From assembly GCF_001639725.1 (NCBI RefSeq), contig NZ_LTAW01000005.1:1-64000 (forward strand): 64,000 nt of DNA. Reading direction: 5' to 3'. The DNA comes from Marinomonas atlantica (lineage in GTDB: Bacteria; Pseudomonadota; Gammaproteobacteria; Pseudomonadales; Marinomonadaceae). The translations under genes and the position numbers were made by a program. Shown here piece after piece: positions 17,067 through 26,305 of this stretch (position 1 is its first letter; each line of letters begins with the position of its first letter). Below the pieces are notes generated by a model that worked only from the letters and a program-made list of their open reading frames with translations, was not told the DNA's origin and did not search any database.

Positions 17067-17909
17067 TTAGTCAGCGCGTTGCGCCACAGCATAATACTGG
17101 CTAAGCAAAGACTGTAACCAATTTCCGAAATCTTGGCTTTTCACTTCTATCTTATGAGCCCGAAAAAGAGCAGCGGTGCGTCGAGCACTTTCTAGTACAC
17201 GAACCTTTTCTAATACGTCGGGAAATTGCTTTGCTTCTTTGAGTGACGACGCAAATATTAAGTTGTCTTTATTTACTCGTCCACAATTCGTTGCTGGTTT
17301 CACTCTTTTATGACATCGACAATGATTGGTTGTTTTAATTAACCCACAATGACTTCGCATGAAATTCTCAACAAGGGCTTTTGCTCGTGATATCCGTTTT
17401 CTATAAGCAGCAGGTGACAAATTTAATACATGAGCAGCTTCAATATGCGTAAACTCTAGGATTTCACCCACAATATAAGCTACCCTTAAGTTACTCTCCA
17501 AACATTGCAAGATAGCTAAAGTACAACCTATTCGAACTTCCGATAACAAACTCGCTTCAAAACCACTTGATTCAGCACTGCCATCTGCGGCGTGTTGTAG
17601 ATCATCTGCAAATTCATCAAACGACATACTGTGGACTTTTTTTCCCTTTCCCAAATCGATTAAATGATTAGTCGCAATGCGATATACCCAGGTTTTAAAA
17701 GCACTATTTTGTTTGAATTGCGCCAACCTTAGCATAATTTTAAGTAGAATATCCTGTGTGGCATCTTCGGCTTCATGTGGCAGCATAAGAAACCGTAAAC
17801 TCAATTTATAAACGTCGGGTTGAATAGCCCGTAGCAACGACTCCATAGCACGTCGATTGCCATCGAGTGCATTCACTACCCACTCGGTAATTTGCTCCGG
17901 ACTATTCAT
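17067..17909 (-). CDS. ECF-type sigma-70 factor with Cys-rich C-terminal extension
   Basis: Residues 1-95 hold sigma region 2 (EDATQDILLKIMLRLAQF, TWVYRIATNHLID), and residues about 130-185 hold region 4 (EFTHIEAAHVLNLSPAAYRKRISRAK). A further 95-residue tail begins with CGLIKTTNHCRCHKRV and a later NCGRV, which could bind zinc. ECF factors are usually near 190 residues, so the tail is an extension. The gene follows an SRPBCC gene by 5 bp and is probably cotranscribed. No anti-sigma gene is seen, so the tail may replace one. Both lie in the insertion between tctB parts. Confidence 0.83.
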   Translation of the reverse strand: MNSPEQITEWVVNALDGNRRAMESLLRAIQPDVYKLSLRFLMLPHEAEDATQDILLKIMLRLAQFKQNSAFKTWVYRIATNHLIDLGKGKKVHSMSFDEFADDLQHAADGSAESSGFEASLLSEVRIGCTLAILQCLESNLRVAYIVGEILEFTHIEAAHVLNLSPAAYRKRISRAKALVENFMRSHCGLIKTTNHCRCHKRVKPATNCGRVNKDNLIFASSLKEAKQFPDVLEKVRVLESARRTAALFRAHKIEVKSQDFGNWLQSLLSQYYAVAQRAD

Positions 17910-17914
17910 GTTTA

Positions 17915-18313
17915 TTATTTTTCCAGTATGATCTTAAGTTCTTCTAACTCTTTTTCAAGAATAGAACATTGTTGAGAAAGCACACCTTCCAATTCTTCTA
18001 AAGGTAAAGGAGGTGGAGTAAGCGTAAAACTATAAAGCATTGTATCATCACTTAATGGCGATACTCTTGAATAGGCAATACCTTCACTTCCATCGGGGAA
18101 AGTCATCACCCAATCTACATTACCTGCATCTTTATCTGTAAGCGTTTTAAGTTTTATTGGAACCTGCCCTTGTGGGGTTTCGAGTAAAGCTGCACCATCT
18201 TTCACAGAGCTAAACGCATTTGCCCATTTCGGCAAGTTTTCTGGGTTAGAGATGTAGCCATAAACCTTTGAGAAAGGTTGTTGAATTATAGTATTTCTGA
18301 TTGCATATAACAT
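17915..18313 (-). CDS. SRPBCC (START-like) domain protein
   Basis: A 132-residue single-domain protein with the SRPBCC start pattern (IRNTIIQQPFSKVYGYISNPENLPKW) and a C-terminal amphipathic helix that closes the ligand cavity. Such proteins bind small hydrophobic ligands or act as cyclases or stress-associated proteins; no catalytic residues can be named. GGAGG lies 8 bp before the ATG. It is the first gene of a two-gene unit with the ECF sigma factor, so it may feed a signal to the sigma factor or simply be regulated with it. Confidence 0.75.
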   Translation of the reverse strand: MLYAIRNTIIQQPFSKVYGYISNPENLPKWANAFSSVKDGAALLETPQGQVPIKLKTLTDKDAGNVDWVMTFPDGSEGIAYSRVSPLSDDTMLYSFTLTPPPLPLEELEGVLSQQCSILEKELEELKIILEK

Positions 18314-18473
18314 AAATTAAATCCTCCAAATTTGTTATGCAATCTTTTAGACGAGTCACGAGCAAAATGTGTGACATGAAATTACACATTTATAAAGAAA
18401 ATTCTGATCTTTTCGCATTGAATACACATCCATGTGCTTGGCTAAAATCCTTTTGTGTTTTTTAAGCGTTTGC

Positions 18474-19328
18474 TTATTTAATCAAATCATCCAATCCCAA
18501 GGCTTGAACAGTTTGCGTTTGAATTGGCGCAGTCGCGTCGTTAATTGCTGCACTACCAAAATCCGCGCCCACAATTGCTCTGTCGGGACGTTTGCCGTTT
18601 TCCGTGTTAATTATGGTTGAGACGGTTTGTGCAACATCTGCTGGGTTTGGAGCGTCTTGCGCTTCAAACATTGACATAAAATGTGCAAACATGGCATTTG
18701 GAATTTCTCCCACCTCTCCATAAGAAGAAGTACAACTTGCGTCTACCGGAGTTTGAACACTGCTATACATAGACGTAGGGTAAGCACTAGGTTGAACAAG
18801 TACTGCGTCTACACCAAACTTAGATAACTCGTAGCGATAGCTGTCTGTTATCGCCTCAAGCGCATACTTACTGGCACCGTACAAACCGAAAAAAGGAAAT
18901 GTAACCCGGCCAAGTATTGAACCGATATTGATGACCAAGCCTTCACCTCGAGCGCGCATAGCGGGTAACACTGCTCGACTTAAACGCTGAACCCCAAATA
19001 CGTTCACATCGAATAAATCTTTTAGCTGTTGGTCAGAAAAAGCTTCCGATACCCCAGCAGACGCAATACCTGCATTGTTCACTAATACATCTATTTTTCC
19101 AGCTTGTTCAACAATGTGATTCACGGCTCTTTGTACCGAATCATTGTTAGTAACATCCAGTTCAATCACTGAAATACCCGCTGCCTCAAGCGTGTGTGCA
19201 TGATCGCGATTTTTCCCGCTAGGAGAACGCATTGACGCATACACTTTGTGTCCCTCTGCAGATAAGGTGGTCGCCATTAAATGACCAAAGCCTGTAGATG
19301 TTCCCGTGATAAGTATTGTTTTAGACAT
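18474..19328 (-). CDS. Short-chain dehydrogenase/reductase
   Basis: A 284-residue classical SDR: cofactor loop TGTSTGFG, NNAG at the end of strand 4, and catalytic YGASK with a serine in NIGSILGR. The length fits the group of SDRs annotated as ketoreductases of unknown substrate. It is divergent from a LysR gene with 128 bp between them, the usual arrangement of a LysR target. GAGG lies upstream of the start. Substrate unknown. Confidence 0.85.
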   Translation of the reverse strand: MSKTILITGTSTGFGHLMATTLSAEGHKVYASMRSPSGKNRDHAHTLEAAGISVIELDVTNNDSVQRAVNHIVEQAGKIDVLVNNAGIASAGVSEAFSDQQLKDLFDVNVFGVQRLSRAVLPAMRARGEGLVINIGSILGRVTFPFFGLYGASKYALEAITDSYRYELSKFGVDAVLVQPSAYPTSMYSSVQTPVDASCTSSYGEVGEIPNAMFAHFMSMFEAQDAPNPADVAQTVSTIINTENGKRPDRAIVGADFGSAAINDATAPIQTQTVQALGLDDLIK

Positions 19329-19456
19329 AATTTAAACCTCGTATTTTTGAACTTTAATGTTAAATGTGTGCGTAAATGCAACGATGACTAGAATACTTGA
19401 TTAAAATTTGCTAAAAACAGGGTACAAAACACATCACTTATGCAATTAAAGCAAGA

Positions 19457-20359
19457 ATGAAAGATTTAGTTTCGATATCTCTATTTGTGCGCGTCGTCCA
19501 GCTAGGAAGTTTATCCGCGGTTGCTAGAGAGATGGGTGCCTTGCCATCATCAGTATCTAGACAAATTGCGTCGCTGGAAGAACATTTAGGCTCGCGGTTA
19601 TTTCAAAGGACAACGCGGACCCAGTCGTTAACCGAAGCAGGTGCAGTATTTTATGACTATGCATTACGCCTTACACAAGAATTAGAAGAAGCAAAACACG
19701 CTGTTAATCGATTGAGTAATAGCGTAACGGGTACGTTGCAAATTGCTATGGAGGCTGACTTCTCTCAGGTATTCGTTGCACCTATCCTGCCGGAATTCTT
19801 TGAGCGTTATCCCAGTATCCGAGTCAGAATGAACTTAAATACAAAAATATTAGACTTGGTAGAAAGCGGAACAGACTTGGCGATTAGAATGGGACATTTA
19901 TCTGATTCCAGTTTAGTTGCGCGTAAAATTGCTGTAAGTCGTTCCGTTATTTGCTGTAGTCCCCAGTATTTAAAGAAATATAAAATTCCACAATGTCCTG
20001 AAGATCTGTCGGCGTTAAACTGCATGTCATTTAAAACCGACATTGGCAGCTATTCATGGCGTTTTCAGAAACAAGACTCAATCACAGAGGTGGTAATAAC
20101 GGGTGCCGTAAACGTAAATAGTTTAGGTTTTTTAAAGCAGATGGCTCTTGCCCACCAAGGGGTGAGCATGATGCCATTGTGGATGGTTCAAAATGAATTA
20201 GCGTCAGGACAATTAATGACCTTGTTAGACGAACATCAACTAGTTCCGAGTACTACGCCAATACACGCACTTTTCCCTAGCAGTAACATGCTTGCCCCTA
20301 AAGTGCGTGTATTTGTAGATTATTTAATAGAAAAATTGTCCGATTCTAATTTATCTTAA
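19457..20359 (+). CDS. LysR-family regulator, probably of the divergent SDR gene
   Basis: A 300-residue LTTR: N-terminal winged HTH (LSAVAREMGALPSSVSRQIASLEEHLGSRLFQRTTR without long gaps from residue 20) and a substrate-binding domain from about residue 90. The branch is the one with MKDLVSISLFVRVVQLGSLSAVA starts, common next to SDR and quinone reductase genes. The promoter region is shared with the SDR, so control of that gene is the natural inference. It is the last intact gene of the DNA inserted in tctB. Confidence 0.87.
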   Translation: MKDLVSISLFVRVVQLGSLSAVAREMGALPSSVSRQIASLEEHLGSRLFQRTTRTQSLTEAGAVFYDYALRLTQELEEAKHAVNRLSNSVTGTLQIAMEADFSQVFVAPILPEFFERYPSIRVRMNLNTKILDLVESGTDLAIRMGHLSDSSLVARKIAVSRSVICCSPQYLKKYKIPQCPEDLSALNCMSFKTDIGSYSWRFQKQDSITEVVITGAVNVNSLGFLKQMALAHQGVSMMPLWMVQNELASGQLMTLLDEHQLVPSTTPIHALFPSSNMLAPKVRVFVDYLIEKLSDSNLS

Positions 20360-20500
20360 TCATTCGGGTACATTTTTTCCTCTGTCAATTTACTGTAAAT
20401 AATCAATGAGCTATTAAATCTAGTATGTGTAGTAGCATAGTTAATTTTGCCACCTACTTAGAGGTGTTAGCATGCATCTCATCAAACGTTAGGTGATACA

Positions 20501-20738
20501 AATGACAATGAAAAAGCGTCCAAATTTTAGTCCTGAATTTCGGCTAGAAACAGTACAATTAGCTTTTGATAATATTTATACCCACGAAGATGCAGCGAAG
20601 GCCATGGGTGCTGGTTAATCCACTGTTAGCAAATGGGTTAAACAATTAAAAGAAGAGCGAAAAGGTAAATCCTATGACCGCTAATCAATTAACAATACGT
20701 GAACTTGAAAAAAGATTGAACGCATTGAGTTAGAAAAG
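20501..20738 (+). pseudogene. Degenerate IS3-family orfA remnant
   Basis: The start MTMKKRPNFSPEFRLETVQL and the HTH segment AAKAMGAG-stop-STVSKWVKQLKEERKGK are IS3-type transposase orfA. An in-frame TAA replaces the residue before STVSKW, and two further shifts break the C-terminal coiled part (reconstructable as RELEKKIERIELEK). The piece ends abruptly at 20738, where the tctB tail resumes, so it marks the right junction of the insertion. No orfB is present. Confidence 0.8.
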
Positions 20739-20765
20739 CCGACTGGTATGTTATTCGGAGGGTAA
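20739..20765 (+). pseudogene. tctB: Displaced C-terminal end of tctB
   Basis: CCG ACT GGT ATG TTA TTC GGA GGG TAA encodes PTGMLFGG and stop, a typical TctB C-terminus, and the stop is one base before the original tctA ATG. Joined to the LLQLN at 16155 it restores a normal subunit. The GGAGGG inside it is also the ribosome binding site of tctA. Confidence 0.75.
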
Positions 20766-20766
20766 T

Positions 20767-22256
20767 ATGGAACGCTCGGATTTCTAGCGACGGGCTTTTC
20801 GGTCGCTCTCGCGCCAATGAACTTGGCATTAGTATTAATTGGTTGTTTTGTTGGCACGCTCATTGGTTCACTTCCAGGTATCGGACCAATCAACGGTGTC
20901 GCTATTTTACTACCGTTGGCTTATGCCATGGGTTTTCCACCTGAATCAGCGCTAATTTTGTTAGCCGGTGTGTACTACGGTGCTGAATATGGCGGCCGTA
21001 TATCCAGTATCTTATTAAACGTGCCCGGTGATGCTGGGGCGATCATGACAACCCTAGATGGTTACCCACTCGCTCAAAAAGGTGAGGGTGGTAGAGCTTT
21101 AGCGCTATCGGCGGTAGCATCATTTTTCGGTAGCATGGGTGCACTTATTTTAATTGTATTCTTTGCACCAATGTTAAGTAATCTTGCGCTTAAGTTTGGC
21201 CCAAGCGAATTTGTTTGGCTGATGACATTCGCATTTACATGTCTTGCGACCATGGTTGGCAGCCGTCCACTTAAAACCACCATTGGTGTGATCATAGGTT
21301 TGCTATTAGCCACTGTTGGTGTTGACTCCGGTACGGGTATCCTACGTTTTACGATGGACATTCCTAACTTCTTTGATGGTGTAGATTTCTTAGTCGTTGT
21401 GATCGGTATGTTCGCGATCAGTGAAGTATTAGTGTTATTGGAAAGCTGGCTACGCAACGATATGAAGCTGACACCAGTTGGCAAAAGCTTTGTATCAATG
21501 AGTGATTTGATGGCAGTGAAATGGGTCGTACTACGCTCTACTATCGTTGGCTTTGTTATTGGTGTTTTGCCAGGCACAGGAGCGTCTATCGGTAGCGCCG
21601 TGGCTTACGGTACCGAAAAGCGTTTCGCAGAAGGTAACGATGATCAATTTGGTAAAGGTGATATTCGCGGTCTAGCGGCTCCAGAAGCGGCTAATAATGC
21701 TTCAGCGGCTGGTTCAATGTTACCAATGCTGACGCTGGGCATCCCAGGTAGTGGTACTACTGCAATTCTACTTGGCGCGTTGTTGATGTTTAACATCACA
21801 CCAGGACCACTTTTGTTTGAACAGCAACCTGAAATTGCATGGGGTCTGATTGCCTCAATGTTTGTTGGTAACATTGCTTTGCTGGTAATGAACTTACCAC
21901 TAATTGGTATGTTTGTTCGATTGCTGTCTATTAAGCAATCGTATCTAGTCCCCATTATCGTAATGTTGACGTTTATCGGTATCTACTCAATCCACGGTGA
22001 TAGCTTTGATCTTTACTTTATGGTCGTGTTGGGTGTGTTTGCGTTTATTTTACGCAAGCTAGGGTTCTCACTAGCCCCTGTTATTCTTGGCTTAGTGTTA
22101 GGGGCTGTACTGGAAGAAAACTTGCGTCGTGCGTTGTCTATTAGTGGCGGAGACTGGGGCATTCTACTAAATGGACCCATTACCATTACATTAGCGATCG
22201 CAACGCTGTGTGCTTTGGTTGGACCATTTTTAATCAAAAAGCTGAAAAAACGTTAA
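20767..22256 (+). pseudogene. tctA: tctA large membrane subunit, one-base deletion at codon 3
   Basis: TctA is the 10-12 helix channel subunit of the tripartite tricarboxylate transporter. From 20817 the frame is intact and typical (PGIGPINGVAILLPLAYAM, PGDAGAIMTTLDGYPLA, VLPGTGASIGSAVAYG). The native start is ATG 20767 behind GGAGGG, but the codons read ATG GAA CGC TCG and soon stop. One extra A after GAA would give METLGFLATGFSVALAPMNLA without interruption. Translation could begin only at ATG 20817, which lacks a good ribosome site and loses 16 residues of the first helix. Likely inactive, unless the lost base is a sequencing error. Confidence 0.85.
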
Positions 22257-22275
22257 ACTAAGTTTTGAATGCTAC

Positions 22276-22301
22276 AAAAGCCACCTTTAAGGTGGCTTTT
22301 T
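22276..22301 (+). terminator. Rho-independent terminator of tctA
   Basis: AAAAGCCACC and GGTGGCTTTTT form a 10-bp stem with a TTTAA loop, followed by T-run, 20 bp after the tctA stop. Confidence 0.88.
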
Positions 22302-22321
22302 GCATTTCTTGGAGATGAAAA

Positions 22322-22346
22322 ACTATGCTCTCTTTAAGAGCATAGT
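22322..22346. repeat. Second stem-loop after tctA
   Basis: ACTATGCTC and GAGCATAGT are a perfect 9-bp inverted repeat with a 7-nt loop. It is followed by no T-run. The rest of the gap 22347-22629 shows no gene and must carry the promoter of the next LysR gene. Confidence 0.6.
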
Positions 22347-22629
22347 ATGGGAAAGAAACTGAGTACAACGCGTTTTTTCAATAAAGAATAGTAGCTTTGT
22401 AAAACATTAATACGCTCTGGCAGTTTCACTCATCAGCCAAGGCCACCTTTAGTTTGTCAAAATTAAGTCATTTCAATATAGGCTTATATTGTCTAGGGGA
22501 GTGGCTTTTGCTACTCTCAAAGAACTCTTATAATATCTGCATTATCAGGTATTTAGCTTCCTATACTGCTTTATGGGTTAACAAATTCAGGCTGCGCTAG
22601 TATGAGTTTGTTGCCTACAAGGAATCTTA

Positions 22630-23625
22630 ATGGCAAACCATATTGAACCGGATCAAATTCTTTTAAAAATGCCCTCATTACGAGCGGTAAAATCATTTGT
22701 GGCGGCGGCGAAGTATCAGAATTTCACACGTGCAGCAGAGGCGTTGTGTGTTACCCAAGCTGCCATCAGCCGACAAATTAGGGAATTGGAATCCGCGTTA
22801 GGTGTAGAGTTATTTAGACGCTCAGGAAGAACAGTGGAGCTGACGGAAGCGGGCACTATGTTTTATGATGCAGCGTATCTTTCCTTCGTCAATATCGCTC
22901 AAGCTGCACAGCGTATTCAAAATACACAGCAATTAAAACAAGAACTGAGTATTTGTTGTACACCCGCATTTTCAGCTTTTTGGCTATCTCAATATTTGGG
23001 AGAGTTCTTAACGGAAAATCCAGATATCCATGTCAGTGTGATTTCCACCAGCAACTTGCTCAACGCCAGTTCTGGGGATCCAGGCGTTGCACCAGACCTG
23101 TTTATTAGTAAGATTAACGACCCGCGAGATGGTTACCATTCCATTCCAATTTTCCATGATATCGTCTATCCAGTGTGTTCTCCTGACTATTTAGAGAAGC
23201 ATCCTGAGATCAATAAAATGAAAGGGTTGAGAGAAGCTGATCTGCTGAACTTAACGCCTTACGGTCGTTCGCAAGTTGCCGAGCATGTTGACTGGGATGT
23301 ATGGCTTAGAACACTCGGCATGGAGATCGATCTTGCAAAGCAAGCGCATATTTTTAATGCCAATGATTACAGTATGCTAGTTCAGCTTGCGATATCTGGC
23401 CAAGGTGTTTGTTTAGGTTGGCATCACTTAGTCGGTCGTTTAGTGCAAGAAGGAAAGCTCATTGCGGTTGGTGAAAAGCAGATCGTATACAAAGAAAAAT
23501 GTCACTACCTCACTTATCAAGAAAAAATGGAAAACAACGAAGCTTTTACTAAGTTACGAAGTTGGCTTATTAATACTGTTTCGACAACTTTATCGGATGT
23601 TTCAATTCCTATCACTGGTGAATAA
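22630..23625 (+). CDS. LysR-family regulator of the GcvA/AmpR branch
   Basis: A 331-residue LTTR with MPSLRAVKSFVAAAKYQNFT followed by the helix RAAEALCVTQAAISRQIREL, typical of the GcvA-like branch, and a substrate domain with GQGVCLGWHHLVGRLVQEGKL near the end. It lies upstream of proVWX in the same direction, separated by a terminator and 470 bp. GcvA-like regulators often sit next to betaine catabolic genes, so control of this block is plausible but unproved. Confidence 0.87.
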   Translation: MANHIEPDQILLKMPSLRAVKSFVAAAKYQNFTRAAEALCVTQAAISRQIRELESALGVELFRRSGRTVELTEAGTMFYDAAYLSFVNIAQAAQRIQNTQQLKQELSICCTPAFSAFWLSQYLGEFLTENPDIHVSVISTSNLLNASSGDPGVAPDLFISKINDPRDGYHSIPIFHDIVYPVCSPDYLEKHPEINKMKGLREADLLNLTPYGRSQVAEHVDWDVWLRTLGMEIDLAKQAHIFNANDYSMLVQLAISGQGVCLGWHHLVGRLVQEGKLIAVGEKQIVYKEKCHYLTYQEKMENNEAFTKLRSWLINTVSTTLSDVSIPITGE

Positions 23626-23635
23626 TTTACCTAGA

Positions 23636-23666
23636 AACGGCAGCCATTCGGTAGCCGTTTTTTTTT
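23636..23666 (+). terminator. Terminator after the GcvA-like gene
   Basis: AACGGC and GCCGTT with an inner partly paired loop, followed by at least seven T, 11 bp after the stop. Confidence 0.82.
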
Positions 23667-24096
23667 ATGCTATTTATTCCGATTCTTACTTATACCCTCT
23701 GTTCATTTTCTCTTTTATAAAGTTTTAATAAAAGAGCGCACATTCTTAATGAAATTAATCCCTTCATCTGCAAAAAACAGCTATTTAAGCTCAATAATAG
23801 TGCCTGATTTTTAAGGTCACCTTAAATATATACTTCCAAAAAGTCTAATGAAATATAATAAAAAGTATAAAAATCATATGGTTATATTTTTTTTGGTTTC
23901 TTTCTTGTGCCATTTGATAGGCGAAATAGCATCATCTATTCGATTAATTACCTGCAGTTATCAATGACGCCGAAAATATGTGATTGGACGCTTCATCGCA
24001 AAATTCTTAACTTAGAGTTAGTCACTTTTTGACCAAAATAATAATTCAAAAAGCTCAATGCCATTGGTAACTGATTATGAGTACAAAGAGGAACAT
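23667..24096. other. Long AT-rich leader upstream of proV
   Basis: About 430 bp with several A/T runs (around 23870-23900) and no ORF. It probably contains the proVWX promoter; long AT-rich upstream regions are usual for osmotically controlled proU-type operons. I see no specific operator. Confidence 0.5.
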
Positions 24097-25269
24097 ATGA
24101 GTAACACGCAAGAAATTCTTGAGGTGAATAACGTATTTAAAGTGTTTGGTAGCGCTCCAGACAAAGCAATGGAAATGTTACGTAACGGCGCTTCTAAAGA
24201 GCATGTGTTAAGTGAAACTGGCCAAAATGTGGGAGTGTTTGACGCCAGTTTTTCAGTAAAACGAGGCGAAATATTTGTCATTATGGGGTTGTCCGGTTCC
24301 GGGAAATCGACTCTCGTACGTTTATTAAACCGCTTGATTGAGCCCAGCTCAGGATCAATCAAATTAAAAGGTCAGACCATTACCAATTTAGCAGATAAAG
24401 ATTTACTAAATGTTCGCAGAAACGATATGAGCATGGTGTTTCAGTCATTTGCATTAATGCCACATATGTCGGTGATTGATAATGCGGCATTTGGTCTGGA
24501 AATTTCTGGTGTTGATAAGAAGACTCGCCATGAAAGAGCCATTGAAGCGTTAGAACAAGTTGGCCTTGGCAGCTATGCCTACAGTCGTCCTGATCAATTG
24601 TCAGGTGGTATGCAGCAGCGTGTTGGATTAGCGCGTGCATTGGCCAATGATCCCACGATTTTACTTATGGATGAAGCATTTTCAGCGTTAGATCCTCTGA
24701 TCCGCTATGAGATGCAAGGTGAGTTGATCCGACTACAAAAAGAGCAAGAGCGTACAATTGTATTCATTTCTCATGACTTAGATGAGGCAATTCGTATTGG
24801 CGATCGTATCGCCATCATGGAAGGAGGGCGCATTGTCCAAATTGGCACGCCTGAAGAAATTATGAACAATCCTGCCGATGACTATGTAGCTTCTTTCTTC
24901 AAAGGCGTCGACACCACCAAGACCATCAAAGTAAAAGACATTGCTCAAACGAGTGCTCTCACTGTTGCGGTTAACCAACATCAAGCCATCGATTTCTCTA
25001 ATAATCCAAATGAGTTTGTCTACTTACTGGATAGCAACAATAAGTTTGTCGGCGTTGCGCCAAGTACTGTCAACGGTGACTTATCCCTTGAGAGTTTGAT
25101 GGCTAATCGAATCACACCTCAGTTTAGCGTTAATGGTTCAACCTCTCTTAAAGAGTCCATTTCAATTGTATCCGAATCACCGTATCCCGTCCCAGTATTG
25201 GATGACAAGGGCGGTTATCAAGGTACTTTGTCGAAAGAGTATGTTTTATCACTCCTTGCGAATAATTAA
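24097..25269 (+). CDS. proV: Betaine/proline ABC transporter ATPase
   Basis: A 390-residue ProV/OpuA-type ATPase. It has the family-specific N-terminal segment before the P-loop, Walker A GLSGSGKST (residues about 67-75), signature LSGGMQQR, Walker B ILLMDEAFSALD and a C-terminal CBS-like regulatory region (residues about 285-390). It energises uptake of glycine betaine, proline betaine or related compounds with ProW and ProX, which follow in order. AGAGGA lies upstream of ATG 24097; the frame extends 13 codons further 5' without homology. Confidence 0.92.
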   Translation: MSNTQEILEVNNVFKVFGSAPDKAMEMLRNGASKEHVLSETGQNVGVFDASFSVKRGEIFVIMGLSGSGKSTLVRLLNRLIEPSSGSIKLKGQTITNLADKDLLNVRRNDMSMVFQSFALMPHMSVIDNAAFGLEISGVDKKTRHERAIEALEQVGLGSYAYSRPDQLSGGMQQRVGLARALANDPTILLMDEAFSALDPLIRYEMQGELIRLQKEQERTIVFISHDLDEAIRIGDRIAIMEGGRIVQIGTPEEIMNNPADDYVASFFKGVDTTKTIKVKDIAQTSALTVAVNQHQAIDFSNNPNEFVYLLDSNNKFVGVAPSTVNGDLSLESLMANRITPQFSVNGSTSLKESISIVSESPYPVPVLDDKGGYQGTLSKEYVLSLLANN

Positions 25270-25302
25270 TAAAAAAGAGAACGAACACAAAAGGCACAAA
25301 TT

Positions 25303-26280
25303 ATGATTGATGTAAGTTTTTTAGATCCGTTTCAACAACTCACTATTCCTGTTGGAGAATGGGTTGAAGCTATGTTGAATTATTTAGTTCAGAATTTTCG
25401 TGATGTATTTCGTGCCGCACGTTGGCCAATTGATCAGATTCTGGACTTAGTAGAAGGTGTTCTTAGTGCCATCCCACCACTAATTGGCATCATCTTATCT
25501 GTTCTGTTTGGTTGGCAAGTAGCAGGTGCTCGAATGGGGGTTTTCTGCGCGATCACTTTAACCTTACTAGGGTTGATAGGGGTGTGGGAGCAGTCCATGG
25601 TCACGTTGTCTCTTGTTATTACCTCGCTGTTTTTCTGTGTTGTGATTGGTGTACCTCTCGGCATTTTGAGTGCTCGCTACGATCGAATGGAGAAAACGAT
25701 TCGTCCTGTATTGGATGCGATGCAAACTTTACCTGCCTTTGTATATCTAGTTCCTGTCGTTATGTTATTTGGTATTGGTAACGTACCAGGTGTATTGGTG
25801 ACCATTATCTTTGCTTTGCCACCATTGGTTCGTTTGACCAATCTAGGCATTCGACAGATTCCTGCCGATAAGATTGAAGCTGCACGAGCGTTCGGTTGTA
25901 CCCCGCAACAGATGCTAGTCAAAGTTCAATTACCACTCGCAACGCCCACGATTATGGCTGGTGTAAACCAAACGCTGATGTTGTCTCTTTCAATGGTAGT
26001 CATTGCATCAATGATCTCAGTTGAAGGTTTGGGACAAATGGTATTACGCGGTATTGGACGTCTAGATATGGGGTTGGCAACTGTAGGTGGTTTGGGTCTA
26101 GTCCTATTGGCTATTTTCCTAGATCGCTTAACCCAAGCAATGGGTGAACGTTCGAACGCCAGTGGTGCTGTTCGTTGGTTCCAAGTTGGCCCGATTGGCT
26201 TTGTTGTCTCTCTGTTTGGAGTTAGTGCAGCAAAGCAGCAAGTGGTTAAACCACAACCTAAAAAAGCAACTCAAGAATAA
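25303..26280 (+). CDS. proW: Betaine/proline ABC transporter permease
   Basis: A 325-residue inner-membrane permease of the ProW type: a soluble N-terminal segment, about seven helices, and the cytoplasmic EAA loop (IEAARAFGCTPQQMLVKVQLP) that docks on ProV. The family segment LDAMQTLPAFVYLVPVVMLFGIGNVPGV is intact. It starts 33 bp after proV and ends 25 bp before proX, so the three genes are one operon. Confidence 0.93.
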   Translation: MIDVSFLDPFQQLTIPVGEWVEAMLNYLVQNFRDVFRAARWPIDQILDLVEGVLSAIPPLIGIILSVLFGWQVAGARMGVFCAITLTLLGLIGVWEQSMVTLSLVITSLFFCVVIGVPLGILSARYDRMEKTIRPVLDAMQTLPAFVYLVPVVMLFGIGNVPGVLVTIIFALPPLVRLTNLGIRQIPADKIEAARAFGCTPQQMLVKVQLPLATPTIMAGVNQTLMLSLSMVVIASMISVEGLGQMVLRGIGRLDMGLATVGGLGLVLLAIFLDRLTQAMGERSNASGAVRWFQVGPIGFVVSLFGVSAAKQQVVKPQPKKATQE

Positions 26281-26305
26281 GCATAATCAAGCAAAAGGAA
26301 ACTCT

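Noticed and set aside
20817..22256. tctA as a normal gene starting at ATG 20817
   Set aside because: There is no ribosome site there, and the family N-terminus with a perfect Shine-Dalgarno is present upstream in a frame one base off.
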